This document shows, in pieces, positions 1-7,919 of a stretch of 64,000 nt of DNA. Under the pieces are notes generated by a model, which was not told the DNA's origin, did not search any database, and worked only from the letters and a program-made list of their open reading frames with translations. This DNA comes from Sphingomonas horti (GTDB lineage: Bacteria > Pseudomonadota > Alphaproteobacteria > Sphingomonadales > Sphingomonadaceae). Numbering within the stretch: position 1 is the first letter of the stretch; every line of letters begins with the position of its first letter. The position numbers and the translations under genes were made by a program. The stretch covers positions 434,001-498,000 of the forward strand of contig NZ_WQMS01000006.1 of NCBI RefSeq assembly GCF_009753715.1. The letters are read 5' to 3'.

Positions 1-12
1 CGCGTGACTCAT
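1..12 (-). CDS. Possible 5' end of a divergent gene (cut by window edge)
   Basis: A leftward ATG at 12-10 leaves four codons (Met-Ser-His-Ala) before the window ends. It is preceded, in its own direction, by an AAGGA-type Shine-Dalgarno 5 nt away. If real, this gene is divergent from the MerR regulator at 167 and shares the roughly 150-bp upstream region with it. Function cannot be judged from four residues; the call rests only on the ribosome site and the layout. Confidence 0.35.
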
Positions 13-130
13 TAATCCTTGTCCCTGCTGTCGCGCGCTCCGCCAAGCGCCGGTGCATCCGTGGCCAAGGGGATAGAGAAGGGCCGTAAAGAGGTGGTTT
101 ATTTCGGGGGCGGCGAACGCGGTTAACAGC

Positions 131-160
131 TTGACGCTTACGTAAATGGGATGCTTTACA
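131..160 (+). promoter_or_regulatory. Candidate promoter/operator of the MerR gene
   Basis: TTGACG at 131-136 and TTTACA at 155-160 form a -35/-10 pair with an 18-bp spacer. The spacer holds the partly palindromic CTTACGTAAA, similar to the TTTACGTTTACGTAAA-type sites known for LiuR-like MerR regulators of branched-chain and fatty acid degradation. Lengthened spacers with an operator between the boxes are the MerR-family rule. The site is inferred by eye. Confidence 0.45.
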
Positions 161-166
161 TGAGTG

Positions 167-592
167 ATGGCCACACCGCACCACGCGATCGTCGACACGC
201 CGGATACGCAGAACCGGCATCAATATTCGATCACCGACCTGTCCGAGGAATTCGACGTCACGCCGCGGGCGCTGCGCTTTTACGAAGAGGAAGGGCTGAT
301 CCAGCCGATCCGGCGCGGCACGACGCGCATCTATACCAAGCGCGACCGGGCGCGGCTCGCCTGGATCCTGCGGGCTAAGCGCACCGGCTTCAGCCTCGCG
401 GAAATCCGGGAGATGATCGACCTCTACGACCTTGGCGACGGCCGCCACATGCAGCGCAAGGTGACGATCGAGAAGTGCAATGCGCGGATCGAGCTGCTGA
501 AGCGCCAGCGGCTCGACATCGACGCCCAGATCGACGAGCTGACCCGCTTCGTGAAGATGGTCGAAAAGGTCGAGGCCCAGGCGAGCCATTGA
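167..592 (+). CDS. MerR family transcriptional regulator (LiuR-like)
   Basis: 141-aa DNA-binding regulator. Residues about 20-90 form the MerR winged helix-turn-helix, with the typical [11 protein letters not shown] stretch and a TGFSLAEI segment; residues about 97-135 form the dimerisation coiled coil. There is no C-terminal Cys cluster, so it is not a classical metal sensor. Its place directly before an acyl-CoA dehydrogenase fits the LiuR/acyl-CoA-responsive branch that controls catabolic dehydrogenases. Start: GTG 164 and ATG 167 are adjacent with no clear Shine-Dalgarno. The -10 box ends at 160, so transcription may begin at or near the ATG (leaderless). The ligand is unknown. Confidence 0.85.
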   Translation: MATPHHAIVDTPDTQNRHQYSITDLSEEFDVTPRALRFYEEEGLIQPIRRGTTRIYTKRDRARLAWILRAKRTGFSLAEIREMIDLYDLGDGRHMQRKVTIEKCNARIELLKRQRLDIDAQIDELTRFVKMVEKVEAQASH

Positions 593-600
593 GGATCGCG

Positions 601-660
601 CTCCGGCGAAGGCCGGAGCCATGCGAAACATCGTGCCGACGGTTCCGGCCTTCGCCGGAG
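601..660. repeat. Repeat family A, copy 1
   Basis: A perfect 17-bp inverted repeat, 601-617 against 644-660 (CTCCGGCGAAGGCCGGA and its complement), around a 26-nt loop, between the MerR gene and the acyl-CoA dehydrogenase gene. A second copy lies at 16980-17037 in the atp operon. It could act as an attenuator or mRNA-stabilising hairpin, but is best seen as a dispersed palindrome. Confidence 0.85.
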
Positions 661-679
661 CGCGGTTTTGGAGACGCGA

Positions 680-2482
680 ATGCCCAGCTATACGCCACCC
701 GTCCGCGACACGCGGTTCATCCTGGACCAGGTGCTCGGGCTCGACCGCTACGCCAACCTGCCGGGGTTCGAGAACGCGACCGCCGACACGATCGACGCGG
801 TGCTGAACGAAGGCGGGCGGTTCGTCGCGGAAGTGCTGTTCCCATTGAACCAGGTCGGCGACCGGGAGGGCTGCACGCGCCACCAGGACGGCTCCGTTAC
901 GACTCCGACCGGCTTCAGGGAAGCGTACCGCCAGTTCGTCGATGCCGGCTGGCCGACGCTGTCCGGTCCGGAGGAACTCGGCGGCCAGGGTCTGCCGCAC
1001 GTGGTGATGACCGCGTTCGAGGAATTCGCGATCTCCGCGAACATGGCCTTCATGATGTATCCCGGCCTGACCGCCGGCGCGACCGCGGCGATCCTCGCCA
1101 AGGGGTCGGACGAGCAGAAGGCGCTCTATTGCCCGAAGATGATCTCGGGCGAATGGGGCGGCACGATGAACCTGACCGAGCCGCAATGCGGCACCGACCT
1201 CGGGCTGATCAAGACCAGGGCCGAGCCGCAGGCGGATGGCAGCTATCGCATCACCGGCACCAAGATCTTCATCTCGGCCGGCGAGCACGACCTGACCGAG
1301 AACATCATCCATCTTGTGCTCGCCAAGACGCCGGACGCGCCGGACAGCGTGAAAGGCATCAGCCTGTTCATCGTGCCCAAGCTGCTCGTGAACGCGGACG
1401 GGTCGCTCGGCGAGCGCAACGCCGTCTCGTGCGGCTCGATCGAGCACAAGATGGGCATTCACGGCAACTCGACCTGCGTGATGAATTACGACGGCGCGAC
1501 CGGCTTCCTCGTGGGCGAGGAGAATAAGGGCCTGGCCGCGATGTTCATCATGATGAACGCGGCGCGCCTCGGCGTCGGGCTGCAGGGCCTGGGCGTCGGC
1601 GAAGTCGCCTATCAGAACGCGGTGACGTACGCGCACGATCGCCGCCAGGGGCGCGCGCTGACCGGTCCCGCCGAGCCCGAGCAGAAGGCGGACCCGCTGT
1701 TCGTCCACCCGGACGTCCGTCGCATGCTGATGGAAGGCAAGGCGCTGACTGAAGGCCTGCGCGCGCTGTGCCTGTGGGCCGCGCTGCTGGTCGACCTGTC
1801 GCACAAGGCACCGAGCGAGGAAGAGCGCGATAAGGCCGATGCGCTCGTCGGGCTGCTGACGCCCGTGATCAAGGGCTTCGGCACCGACATGGGCTATAGG
1901 ATCGCGACCGATTCCCAGCAGGTCTATGGCGGCCACGGCTACATCGCCGAATGGGGGATGGAACAATATGTCCGCGATGCCCGGATCGCGATGATCTACG
2001 AAGGCACGAACGGCGTGCAGGCGATGGATCTGGTCGGCCGCAAGCTGCCGGCCAAGGGCGGCCAGGCGATCCAGGCGTTCTTCGGGATGACCGCGGACGA
2101 AGTGGCCGCGGCGAAGAACGGCCCTCAGGCCAAGCTCGCCGAGGCGCTGGGCGGGACCTTGGCGGAGCTTCAGGCCGCGACGATGTGGCTGATGCAGAAC
2201 GGTTTCGCCAACCCGAACAATGCCGGCGCGGGCGCTGTGCCCTATATGCACCTGATGGGGATCGTCGGCGTCGGCCTGATGTGGCTGCGCATGGCAGTCG
2301 CCGCGCAGACGCAGCTCGACGCGGGCGACGGGGACAAGGCTTTCCTGGAGGCGAAGCTGGTCACGGCCCGCTTCTGGTTCGATCGCCTCGCACCCCGGGC
2401 CTATGGCCTGCGCAAGGAGATCGAGGGTGGCTCGGACTCGATGATGGCCCTGCTCCCGCACCACTTCGCTCGATCGGCTTGA
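680..2482 (+). CDS. Acyl-CoA dehydrogenase, long form with C-terminal extension
   Basis: 600-aa flavoprotein that oxidises acyl-CoA to trans-2-enoyl-CoA in the cytoplasm, passing electrons to ETF. It has the N-terminal helical region starting [10 protein letters not shown], the FAD-binding middle domain, and the C-terminal helical bundle carrying the catalytic glutamate (E441 in YEGTNGVQ). About 150 further residues match the long C-terminal extension of this subfamily. ATG 680 is preferred over an in-frame TTG at 668 because GGAG lies 6 nt upstream of it. It follows the MerR gene on the same strand and is probably its target. Chain-length preference cannot be read. Confidence 0.93.
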   Translation: MPSYTPPVRDTRFILDQVLGLDRYANLPGFENATADTIDAVLNEGGRFVAEVLFPLNQVGDREGCTRHQDGSVTTPTGFREAYRQFVDAGWPTLSGPEELGGQGLPHVVMTAFEEFAISANMAFMMYPGLTAGATAAILAKGSDEQKALYCPKMISGEWGGTMNLTEPQCGTDLGLIKTRAEPQADGSYRITGTKIFISAGEHDLTENIIHLVLAKTPDAPDSVKGISLFIVPKLLVNADGSLGERNAVSCGSIEHKMGIHGNSTCVMNYDGATGFLVGEENKGLAAMFIMMNAARLGVGLQGLGVGEVAYQNAVTYAHDRRQGRALTGPAEPEQKADPLFVHPDVRRMLMEGKALTEGLRALCLWAALLVDLSHKAPSEEERDKADALVGLLTPVIKGFGTDMGYRIATDSQQVYGGHGYIAEWGMEQYVRDARIAMIYEGTNGVQAMDLVGRKLPAKGGQAIQAFFGMTADEVAAAKNGPQAKLAEALGGTLAELQAATMWLMQNGFANPNNAGAGAVPYMHLMGIVGVGLMWLRMAVAAQTQLDAGDGDKAFLEAKLVTARFWFDRLAPRAYGLRKEIEGGSDSMMALLPHHFARSA

Positions 2483-2567
2483 TTTAAGTTATAATAAAGC
2501 TGTGTCTCAATAATGGACAGTAAAAGTCCGTACTTGACGCACGCCGTTAATAGGCGTTGACTGCAAG

Positions 2568-2610
2568 CGGTTCGATCTGTGCTTGATCCGAACCGGGGTG
2601 CAAAAGGGGG
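2568..2610 (+). promoter_or_regulatory. 5' leader hairpin and G-rich ribosome site of PEPxxWA gene 1
   Basis: A 7-bp stem (CGGTTCG 2568-2574, CGAACCG 2589-2595) with a 14-nt loop is followed at once by the strong Shine-Dalgarno AAAAGGGGG at 2602-2610, 5 nt from the ATG. The other PEPxxWA gene at 55547 has the same arrangement. Upstream, a TATAAT at 2490-2495 is the only AT-rich hexamer, without an obvious -35. Confidence 0.45.
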
Positions 2611-2615
2611 TTTCT

Positions 2616-3185
2616 ATGACTTTGCTGAAAGCGGCCTTGCTTGGCGCGTGCTGCGCATTTGCGACGATTCCGGCGCAAGCCACTGTTTATACGGGCAATC
2701 ATGCGATCGACACGGCGACCGTCAGTGTTTCGCTGACGACCGACGGCACGACCGGCGTGCTGTCGATGGCGAACATCACTGCCTGGTCATTCACGCTCTC
2801 CAACCCGGGCGGAACGGTGACGCTCGACAACAGCAACTCGAACTTCACGTTCCTGTCCGGCACGTCGTTCCAGGCGACCGCGACCGACATCGTGTTCGAC
2901 TACAGCGTCGCCGGTCACATGCAGTGGGATAATTTCGGCCTTGGCGGAAACAACGCGCTCTGCTTCGACGCGGTCGGCGGTTCGTTTACCTGCATCGGCA
3001 ATCCGCCCGCGGAAACGGTCCTCGTGAACGGCGTTTTCTCGAATGGCCCGCGTTCCGGCCGTTTCGTGCTCGGCAACGCCGTGGCGGTGCCGGAGCCGGC
3101 GACCTGGGCGATGATGATCGGCGGTTTCGCGATGGCCGGCATGGCCGCGCGGCGCCGCACGCGCACGTCCGTCACCTTCGCCTGA
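2616..3185 (+). CDS. PEPxxWA-CTERM sorting domain-containing exported protein
   Basis: 189-aa secreted or surface protein of unknown function. Residues 1-22 are a Sec signal peptide ending AQA. The body is Ser/Thr/Asn-rich, predicted beta, with two Cys that may pair. The C-terminus (158-189) has VPEPATWA, a short hydrophobic helix and an Arg-rich tail: the PEP-CTERM tripartite signal recognised by exosortase. In such proteins the tail is cut after membrane insertion; no exosortase gene is in this window. ATG 2616 is chosen over earlier codons by its AAAAGGGGG ribosome site and signal peptide. A 13-bp hairpin follows the gene. Confidence 0.88.
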   Translation: MTLLKAALLGACCAFATIPAQATVYTGNHAIDTATVSVSLTTDGTTGVLSMANITAWSFTLSNPGGTVTLDNSNSNFTFLSGTSFQATATDIVFDYSVAGHMQWDNFGLGGNNALCFDAVGGSFTCIGNPPAETVLVNGVFSNGPRSGRFVLGNAVAVPEPATWAMMIGGFAMAGMAARRRTRTSVTFA

Positions 3186-3206
3186 TCGGCGTCTGAGGAA
3201 TGACAG

Positions 3207-3237
3207 GGGCGCCGCCGGCTTGCGGCCGGCGGCGCCC
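3207..3237 (+). terminator. Strong GC hairpin after PEPxxWA gene 1
   Basis: A perfect 13-bp stem (3207-3219 with 3225-3237) and 5-nt loop, followed by TTCTGC rather than a long T run. It ends the rightward gene and may serve the converging leftward small gene as well. Confidence 0.7.
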
Positions 3238-3267
3238 TTCTGCGTGCGCTGGGCGGGTGCCGTGCGG

Positions 3268-3447
3268 CTAGCCGGCCGGAACGCTGGTCGGATTGTCCTG
3301 ATTCTGGACGACGCCGGCGGTGCCCATCACGCCGTCCTCTTCGCCCGCGCTGCCTTCGATCGGCTCCTTGGGCAGCTTCTCCTTGGGCTCGCGGCTGCCG
3401 ACTGACTTTTCATCGGGCGAATCGATCGGATTCTTCTCGTTGCTCAT
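3268..3447 (-). CDS. Small hypothetical protein, 59 aa, acidic and Pro-rich
   Basis: An ATG at 3447 preceded by AAGGAG (8 nt away) opens a 59-codon frame ending in TAG. The product begins MSNEKNPIDSPDEKSVGS, contains the near-repeat PKEKLPKEP, and ends in a Gly/Val/Asn-rich segment. It has no Cys, no hydrophobic segment and no signal peptide, so it is probably a soluble, disordered cytoplasmic protein. It lies just upstream of no operon partner: truA/fmt end at 3493, on the same strand and 45 nt before it, so read-through from fmt-truA is possible. Function unknown. The ribosome site and codon use make it a credible gene. Confidence 0.7.
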   Translation of the reverse strand: MSNEKNPIDSPDEKSVGSREPKEKLPKEPIEGSAGEEDGVMGTAGVVQNQDNPTSVPAG

Positions 3448-3492
3448 GGCCGTCTCCTTTGAACGAGGAGAACGCAGGCCGCCGCGATCCGT

Positions 3493-4233
3493 TCAGGGAT
3501 AGCGCGCCCGGACGAAATAGAGGCCGTCCGGCGGCGCGTTGAAGCCGAGCGCGGCGCGGTCCCGGGCCGCCAGCGCTGCGGCAAGATCGCCGGCGCTCCA
3601 TTTACGCTGCCCAACCAGCGCCAGGCAGCCGACCATCGACCGCACCTGGTGATGCAGGAACGATCGCGCTTCCGCGAAGATCGTCACGCCCTCGCCCTCG
3701 CGGGCGACGTCCAGCCGGTCGAGCGTCTTGACCGGGCTTTCCGACTGGCAGTGCACCGAACGGAAGGTCGTGAAATCGTGCCGGCCGACCAGGATCTGCG
3801 CCGCCTCGTGCATGGCCGCGACGTCCAGCGGCGCCGGTACGCGCCAGGCGAGCCCGGCTTCCCAGGTCAGCGGCGCCCGGCGGTTGACGATCCGGTATTC
3901 ATAGGCGCGGCCGATGCACGAAAAGCGGGCGTGCCAGTCGTCCGGCACGATGCCGCAGGCCAGGATCGCGACCGGGTCCGGGCGAAGCAGCGCGTTCAGT
4001 CCTTCCATCAGCCGGAACGGCGTCAGGTCGCGCTCCAACTCCAGATGCGCGCGCATCGCCATCGCGTGCACGCCGGCATCGGTGCGGCCGGCGGCATGGA
4101 CGGCCACCGTTTCGCCGGTCATCCGCTCGACGGCCGTCTCGATCGCCTGCTGGACGCTCGGGCCATGGTCCTGGCGCTGCCACCCCATGAACGGCCGCCC
4201 GTCATATTCGATCGTCAGCGCAAAGCGGGTCAC
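3493..4233 (-). CDS. truA: tRNA pseudouridine(38-40) synthase
   Basis: 246-aa enzyme converting uridines 38-40 of the tRNA anticodon stem-loop to pseudouridine. The N-terminal [15 protein letters not shown] and the catalytic motif GRTDAGVHA (nucleophile Asp52) are present, as is the second-half [10 protein letters not shown] segment. Length fits the family. Translation starts at GTG 4233, which overlaps the fmt stop by 4 nt (GTGA), so the two are translationally coupled. fmt-truA is a usual alphaproteobacterial pair, often with def, which is not here. Confidence 0.96.
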   Translation of the reverse strand: MTRFALTIEYDGRPFMGWQRQDHGPSVQQAIETAVERMTGETVAVHAAGRTDAGVHAMAMRAHLELERDLTPFRLMEGLNALLRPDPVAILACGIVPDDWHARFSCIGRAYEYRIVNRRAPLTWEAGLAWRVPAPLDVAAMHEAAQILVGRHDFTTFRSVHCQSESPVKTLDRLDVAREGEGVTIFAEARSFLHHQVRSMVGCLALVGQRKWSAGDLAAALAARDRAALGFNAPPDGLYFVRARYP

Positions 4234-5192
4234 GAGAGGCGCGTGCCCGGCGGGATCGGAAAGCCGCGCAACAGTGCGTCGGCGCTCATCGCCCCGCGCC
4301 CGGCGCGCTGCACCGTCGTCGGACGAAGCGCATCGGTGCCGCAGCCGATCAGAAGGCGATCGTCCAGCACCAACCCGGCGTCATCCCGGCCAAAACCGGG
4401 ACCCCCCGTCTTCCCGCCGGGCTCGGCAGCTGGGTTTGCGTCGAGGTCATGAACGACCTCCGCGCTCAGCACCCGAATCCGCTCGCCGCCAAGCTCGAAA
4501 AATGCGCCCGGCGCCGGATTGAACGCGCGCACCTGCCGTTCGGCCGCCTCGGCGCCGGCGGCGAAGTCCAGCCGCGCTTCGGCCTTGTCGACCTTGGAGG
4601 CATAGGTGACGCCCTCTTCCGGCTGCAGCTGAGGCGGATAGGCCGCCAGGTCGCCGAGCACCGTCACCATCAGCGCCGCACCCTTGTCGGCCAGTTCGGC
4701 GGTGAGCTCGCCCGCGGTCTTGCGGTCGATCCCGATCTCCACGGTGGCGCGCATCGGGCCGGTGTCGAGCCCGGCCTCCATATCCATGATGGTGACGCCG
4801 GTGACGGCGTCTCCGGCCAGGATCGCGCGCTGGATCGGCGCCGCACCGCGCCAGCGGGGCAGCAGCGAGGCGTGGATGTTGAAGCAGCCGAGCCGCGGCG
4901 CCGCCAGGATCGGCCCGGGCAGGATCAGGCCATAGGCCGCGACCACCGCCGCGTCCGCGCCGACCGCCGCGAACCGCGCCTGCTCGCCGGCATCGCGGAG
5001 CGTGACGGGCGTGCGCACGTCCAGCCCCAGCGCTTCGGCGCGCCGTTGCACCGGCGAGGGCTGGAGCGCCTTGCCGCGCCCGGCCGGCCGCGGCGGCTGG
5101 CAATAGACCGCCGCAACCTCGTGCCCCGCTGCGACGAGCGCGTCGAGCGCGGGCACCGCGAATTCGGGCGTTCCCATGAAGATCAGGCGCAT
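4230..5192 (-). CDS. fmt: Methionyl-tRNA formyltransferase
   Basis: 320-aa enzyme formylating initiator Met-tRNA with 10-formyl-THF. The N-terminal Rossmann domain starts [16 protein letters not shown]; the catalytic Asn105, His107 and Asp143 lie in [12 protein letters not shown] and AGLDTGP. ATG 5192 is chosen because homologues begin at this [11 protein letters not shown]; upstream codons fall in a repeat. The C-terminal OB domain carries about 16 residues more than E. coli Fmt between VLSAEVV and GLVLDDR. This extra part includes GGPGFGRDD, encoded by a half copy of repeat family D. The active site is untouched, so the protein should be functional. Confidence 0.95.
   Translation of the reverse strand: MRLIFMGTPEFAVPALDALVAAGHEVAAVYCQPPRPAGRGKALQPSPVQRRAEALGLDVRTPVTLRDAGEQARFAAVGADAAVVAAYGLILPGPILAAPRLGCFNIHASLLPRWRGAAPIQRAILAGDAVTGVTIMDMEAGLDTGPMRATVEIGIDRKTAGELTAELADKGAALMVTVLGDLAAYPPQLQPEEGVTYASKVDKAEARLDFAAGAEAAERQVRAFNPAPGAFFELGGERIRVLSAEVVHDLDANPAAEPGGKTGGPGFGRDDAGLVLDDRLLIGCGTDALRPTTVQRAGRGAMSADALLRGFPIPPGTRLS
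4378..4403. repeat. Half copy of repeat family D inside fmt
   Basis: CGTCATCCCGG-CCAAAA-CCGGGACC matches the left arm of the intergenic D elements (for example 37941-37967). The right arm (CCGGGGTGACG) is missing. It is read in frame in the fmt C-terminal domain as GPGFGRDD. Confidence 0.6.
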
Positions 5193-5209
5193 GGCGCGCC
5201 CTCTAACAG

Positions 5210-5320
5210 CTCCTCCCCGGAACGGGGAGGGGGACCAAGCCGGGGAAGCGGGTTGGTGGAGGGGCCGTCCGGCATCGGGTACACTGTCGCTCGCGAGCCC
5301 TCCACCGTGCCTGCCGCACA
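5210..5320. repeat. Repeat family B, copy 1 (diverged)
   Basis: Begins CTCCTCCCCGG-A-ACGGGGAGGGGGACC, then GGTGGAGGGG and the complementary CCCTCCACC further right. It aligns with the B elements at 28586 and 40163 but is shorter and decayed on its right side. It occupies the upstream region of fmt. Confidence 0.65.
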
Positions 5321-5341
5321 TTTTCCTGTCCTACGTCCAGT

Positions 5342-5356
5342 GTTCCTGATACGTTC
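5342..5356 (+). promoter_or_regulatory. Candidate LexA (SOS) box
   Basis: GTTC-CTGATAC-GTTC is an exact match to the alphaproteobacterial LexA consensus GTTC-N7-GTTC. It lies 30 nt upstream of a start codon with a good ribosome site (5386). By chance about two such matches are expected per 64 kb on both strands, but few would fall upstream of a start in an intergenic gap. Confidence 0.5.
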
Positions 5357-5385
5357 TCCCTATCGCGGATCAGAGGAGCTGACGG

Positions 5386-5481
5386 ATGGGCCTGAGCGAT
5401 TTATCGACGGAATCGATCAATGCCGGTTCGGTGATAGAGCGGATTTTTTCCACGCGGCGAACTTTCCTAACCTTCCGATGA
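5386..5481 (+). CDS. Possible 31-aa peptide downstream of an SOS box
   Basis: ATG 5386 is preceded by GAGGAG at 5373-5378 (7-nt spacing) and opens 31 codons ending at TGA 5481. The peptide begins [10 protein letters not shown] and ends RRTFLTFR: amphipathic, basic at the C-terminus, with no transmembrane segment. It lies between the LexA-type box (5342) and recR (5539), with 57 nt to the recR start. It could be a DNA-damage-induced small protein, a leader peptide for recR, or a chance ORF. Small SOS-induced division inhibitors such as Caulobacter SidA are a precedent in size only; SidA is hydrophobic and this peptide is not. Confidence 0.4.
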   Translation: MGLSDLSTESINAGSVIERIFSTRRTFLTFR

Positions 5482-5538
5482 TTGGGGGCGGGGTTCGCGC
5501 CCTCTCCCGGATCGCGGACGCGCTGCTATATCGGCTCC

Positions 5539-6135
5539 ATGGCTTCTCCCGAAATCGAGACTCTCACCCAGGCGCTGGCGCGCTTGCCCGGGCTTGGGCC
5601 GCGCTCCGCCCGGCGGGCGGTGCTGCATCTGCTGAAGAAGCGGGAGACTGCGCTCGCGCCGCTGCTGCGCGCGCTGGAGGCGGTCAACGAGCGGCTCGCC
5701 ACCTGCGGCATCTGCGGCAATGTCGACACCACCGATCCCTGCGGCATCTGCGCCGATCCGCGCCGCGACGCCCGCGCGCTGTGCGTGGTGGAGGACGTGC
5801 CGGACCTCTGGGCGCTCGATCGCTCGCGGCTGTTCCCCGGCCGCTATCATGTGCTCGGGGGCCGTCTCTCTGCGCTGGAGGGCGTGCGGCCGGAGGACCT
5901 GCGGATCGACAGCCTCGTGTCGCGGATCGCCGCCGGCGGGATCGACGAGGTCGTGCTGGCGATGAACGCGACGCTCGAGGGGCAGACCACCGCCCATTAC
6001 ATCGCCGAGCGGATCGAGCGCTTCCCGGTTCGCCTCACCCAGCTCGCCCATGGCCTTCCGGTCGGCGGCGAGCTCGATTATCTCGACGAAGGCACGCTCG
6101 CCCAGGCGCTGCGCGCACGGCGGCCGGTCGCCTAG
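5539..6135 (+). CDS. recR: Recombination mediator protein RecR
   Basis: 198-aa cytoplasmic protein acting with RecF/RecO to load RecA at gapped DNA. It shows the helix-hairpin-helix region ([20 protein letters not shown], about 12-31), a C4 zinc motif (Cys56, Cys59, Cys68, Cys71) and the Toprim domain ([14 protein letters not shown] and [12 protein letters not shown]). Length is standard. ATG 5539 is preferred to the weak upstream codon at 5482, which adds 19 unlike residues. dnaX and ybaB, common upstream partners, are absent. Its 3' end overlaps the converging phaR by 4 nt. Confidence 0.96.
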   Translation: MASPEIETLTQALARLPGLGPRSARRAVLHLLKKRETALAPLLRALEAVNERLATCGICGNVDTTDPCGICADPRRDARALCVVEDVPDLWALDRSRLFPGRYHVLGGRLSALEGVRPEDLRIDSLVSRIAAGGIDEVVLAMNATLEGQTTAHYIAERIERFPVRLTQLAHGLPVGGELDYLDEGTLAQALRARRPVA

Positions 6136-6674
6136 CCGAGCTTCTCGATCTTGGACTGAAGCTCCGCCAGCTGCGCCTTCAGCGCCGCGATCTCGTCGTC
6201 CTTCGACGCGGCATCCGGCTTGCCCTTGGGCGTGAAGGCGGTGGTGGCGGCCTCGAACATCTCCATGTTGCGGCGCGCGATCTCGGCGAACGGGCCGCCG
6301 GAAAAGGCGCCCTTCATCGCTTCGTGGAACTGGGCCTGGTTGCGGCGGAACGCGTCCATCGACGCTTCCAGATATTGCGGCACCATGCCCTGCATCGAAT
6401 CGCCATACATGGAGATCAGCTGGCGCAGGAAGTTGACCGGCAGCATCGTCTGGCCGCGCGATTCCTCCTCCATGATGATCTGGGCAAGCACGGATCGGGT
6501 GATGTCTTCCTCGGTCCGCGCGTCGAGCACCTGGAACTCGCGGCCCTCGCGCACCATGGTCGCCAGATGGTCGAGCGTGATGTAGCTCGACGTCTCGGTG
6601 TTGTAGAGGCGCCGGTTCGCGTATTTCTTGATGATCACGACGTCGGGCGCGTCGCGATTGGGATTCTTGGCCAT
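6132..6674 (-). CDS. phaR: Polyhydroxyalkanoate synthesis repressor PhaR
   Basis: 180-aa regulator that binds both DNA and PHB granules and represses phasin and PHA genes. Residues about 14-75 are the PHB accumulation regulatory DNA-binding domain ([19 protein letters not shown]). A helical middle region ([14 protein letters not shown]) and a C-terminal coiled coil ([18 protein letters not shown]) follow. It is divergent from the PhaC-like gene, and the two ATG codons share the palindrome CCATGG at 6671-6676, so each upstream region lies inside the other gene. Confidence 0.95.
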   Translation of the reverse strand: MAKNPNRDAPDVVIIKKYANRRLYNTETSSYITLDHLATMVREGREFQVLDARTEEDITRSVLAQIIMEEESRGQTMLPVNFLRQLISMYGDSMQGMVPQYLEASMDAFRRNQAQFHEAMKGAFSGGPFAEIARRNMEMFEAATTAFTPKGKPDAASKDDEIAALKAQLAELQSKIEKLG

Positions 6675-7887
6675 GGACGAGCCTTCAACAGAAAAAGAGA
6701 GGCTAGCACCCGGCCATGCCGCAGCGCAACACGGGCCGCGGCCGCTGCCTTTGTTCCTCGACCTGATGCGCAGCCAGACCGAAGGCGATCCGGCGCGCCG
6801 CGCGGCGGTGCTGGCGGGCTTGCGCGCCTATCAGGCCGCCCCGCGAACGCCGCGGCCGCCGGACATGCCGATCGTTGCCCGCGCCGGACGCGCGGTGCTG
6901 CGGGACTATGGCGGGGTGGGGCCGCCGGCGGTGTTCGTGCCCTCGCTGATCAACCCGCCCTTCATCCTCGACCTGGCCGAGGACAACTCGCTGCTCCGCT
7001 GGCTGAGCACCCAAGGCGTCCGCCCCCTGCTGGTGGATTGGGGAGTGCTAAATCCTCCCCTGCATTTGCAGGGGAGGGGGACCGCTCGCGAAGCGAGTGG
7101 TGGAGCGGCGGAGCGCAGCGACGAAGCTGGCTCTCCGTTTCGCTCCGGGCCCCTCCACCATGCTTCACATGGCCCCCCTCCCCCAGCAGAGCTTGGGGAG
7201 GAGCAAGACATCGCCGCCCATGCCGAGCTCCTCCTCCCCCTCCTCGGCGAGCTCGGCGAGCCCGCCCATCTGGTCGGCTATTGCCTCGGCGGGACGATGG
7301 CGCTCGCTGCCGCGATGCACGCCCGCATCCGCAGCCTGACCCTGATCGCCGCGCCCTGGCATTTCGCCGGCTTCGGCCCTGCCGCGCGGGACGACATCGC
7401 TGCCTTGTGGCAGGCCGCCCGGCCCGCCGCCGAGGCAATGGGGCTGGTGCCGATGGAAGTGCTGCAAAGCGGCTTCTGGCGGCTCGATCCTGCCCGCACC
7501 GTCGCCAAGTACGAAGCGTTCGGCCGGCTCGACCCCGCCTCCGATTCCGCCCGCGCGTTCGTCGCGCTGGAGGATTGGGCCAATGCCGGCGCGCCGCTGC
7601 CCTACGCCGCCGGGCGCGACCTGTTCGAGGACTTTATCGGCGCCGACGTCACCGGGCGCGGCGCATGGCGCGTCGGTGGCGGGACGGTCGATCCCGCGCG
7701 CCTGCGCGTCCCGACGCTGGAGTTCGTGTCGCTGAGCGACCGGATCGTGCCGGCGCCCTCGTCGGCGCGGCTGGCGAACGGCCGCACCTTGGGCCTCGGC
7801 CATGTCGGCATGATCGTCGGCTCCCGCGCCCGCGAACAGCTCTGGCAGCCGCTCGCCGCAATGCTTTCGCAGTTGCAGCAAAACTGA
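6673..7887 (+). CDS. PhaC-like alpha/beta hydrolase interrupted by an in-frame repeat
   Basis: 404 aa as read from ATG 6673. The alpha/beta-hydrolase fold has the PHA-synthase type box GYCLGGT (nucleophile Cys204), an acid in SLSDRIVP and a His in [10 protein letters not shown], so the Cys-Asp-His triad is intact. Beside phaR and phaA it fits PHA synthesis or turnover. Without residues 126-178 the protein would be about 350 aa, close to class III PhaC. Those 53 codons are a complete B repeat read without a stop, placed between the beta strand RPLLVDWG and the helix [12 protein letters not shown]. Whether the enzyme still folds is open. ATG 6673 overlaps the phaR start; a later start such as TTG 6751 is possible. 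Confidence 0.85.
   Translation: MDEPSTEKERLAPGHAAAQHGPRPLPLFLDLMRSQTEGDPARRAAVLAGLRAYQAAPRTPRPPDMPIVARAGRAVLRDYGGVGPPAVFVPSLINPPFILDLAEDNSLLRWLSTQGVRPLLVDWGVLNPPLHLQGRGTAREASGGAAERSDEAGSPFRSGPLHHASHGPPPPAELGEEQDIAAHAELLLPLLGELGEPAHLVGYCLGGTMALAAAMHARIRSLTLIAAPWHFAGFGPAARDDIAALWQAARPAAEAMGLVPMEVLQSGFWRLDPARTVAKYEAFGRLDPASDSARAFVALEDWANAGAPLPYAAGRDLFEDFIGADVTGRGAWRVGGGTVDPARLRVPTLEFVSLSDRIVPAPSSARLANGRTLGLGHVGMIVGSRAREQLWQPLAAMLSQLQQN
7051..7204. repeat. Repeat family B, copy 2, inside the PhaC-like gene
   Basis: Aligns along its whole length with the intergenic copy at 40163-40316: the CCTCCCCTGCATTTGCAGGGGAGG hairpin head, GGGGACCGC, GTGGTGGAG, CTCCG-TTTCGCTCCGGGCCCCTCCACC and a closing CTTGGGGAGGA. 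It is translated in the host frame as [16 protein letters not shown] and onward to [12 protein letters not shown], with no stop codon. Confidence 0.9.
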
Positions 7888-7919
7888 TAGTCGCCGGTCC
7901 AGACTCTCAGGAGACAGCC

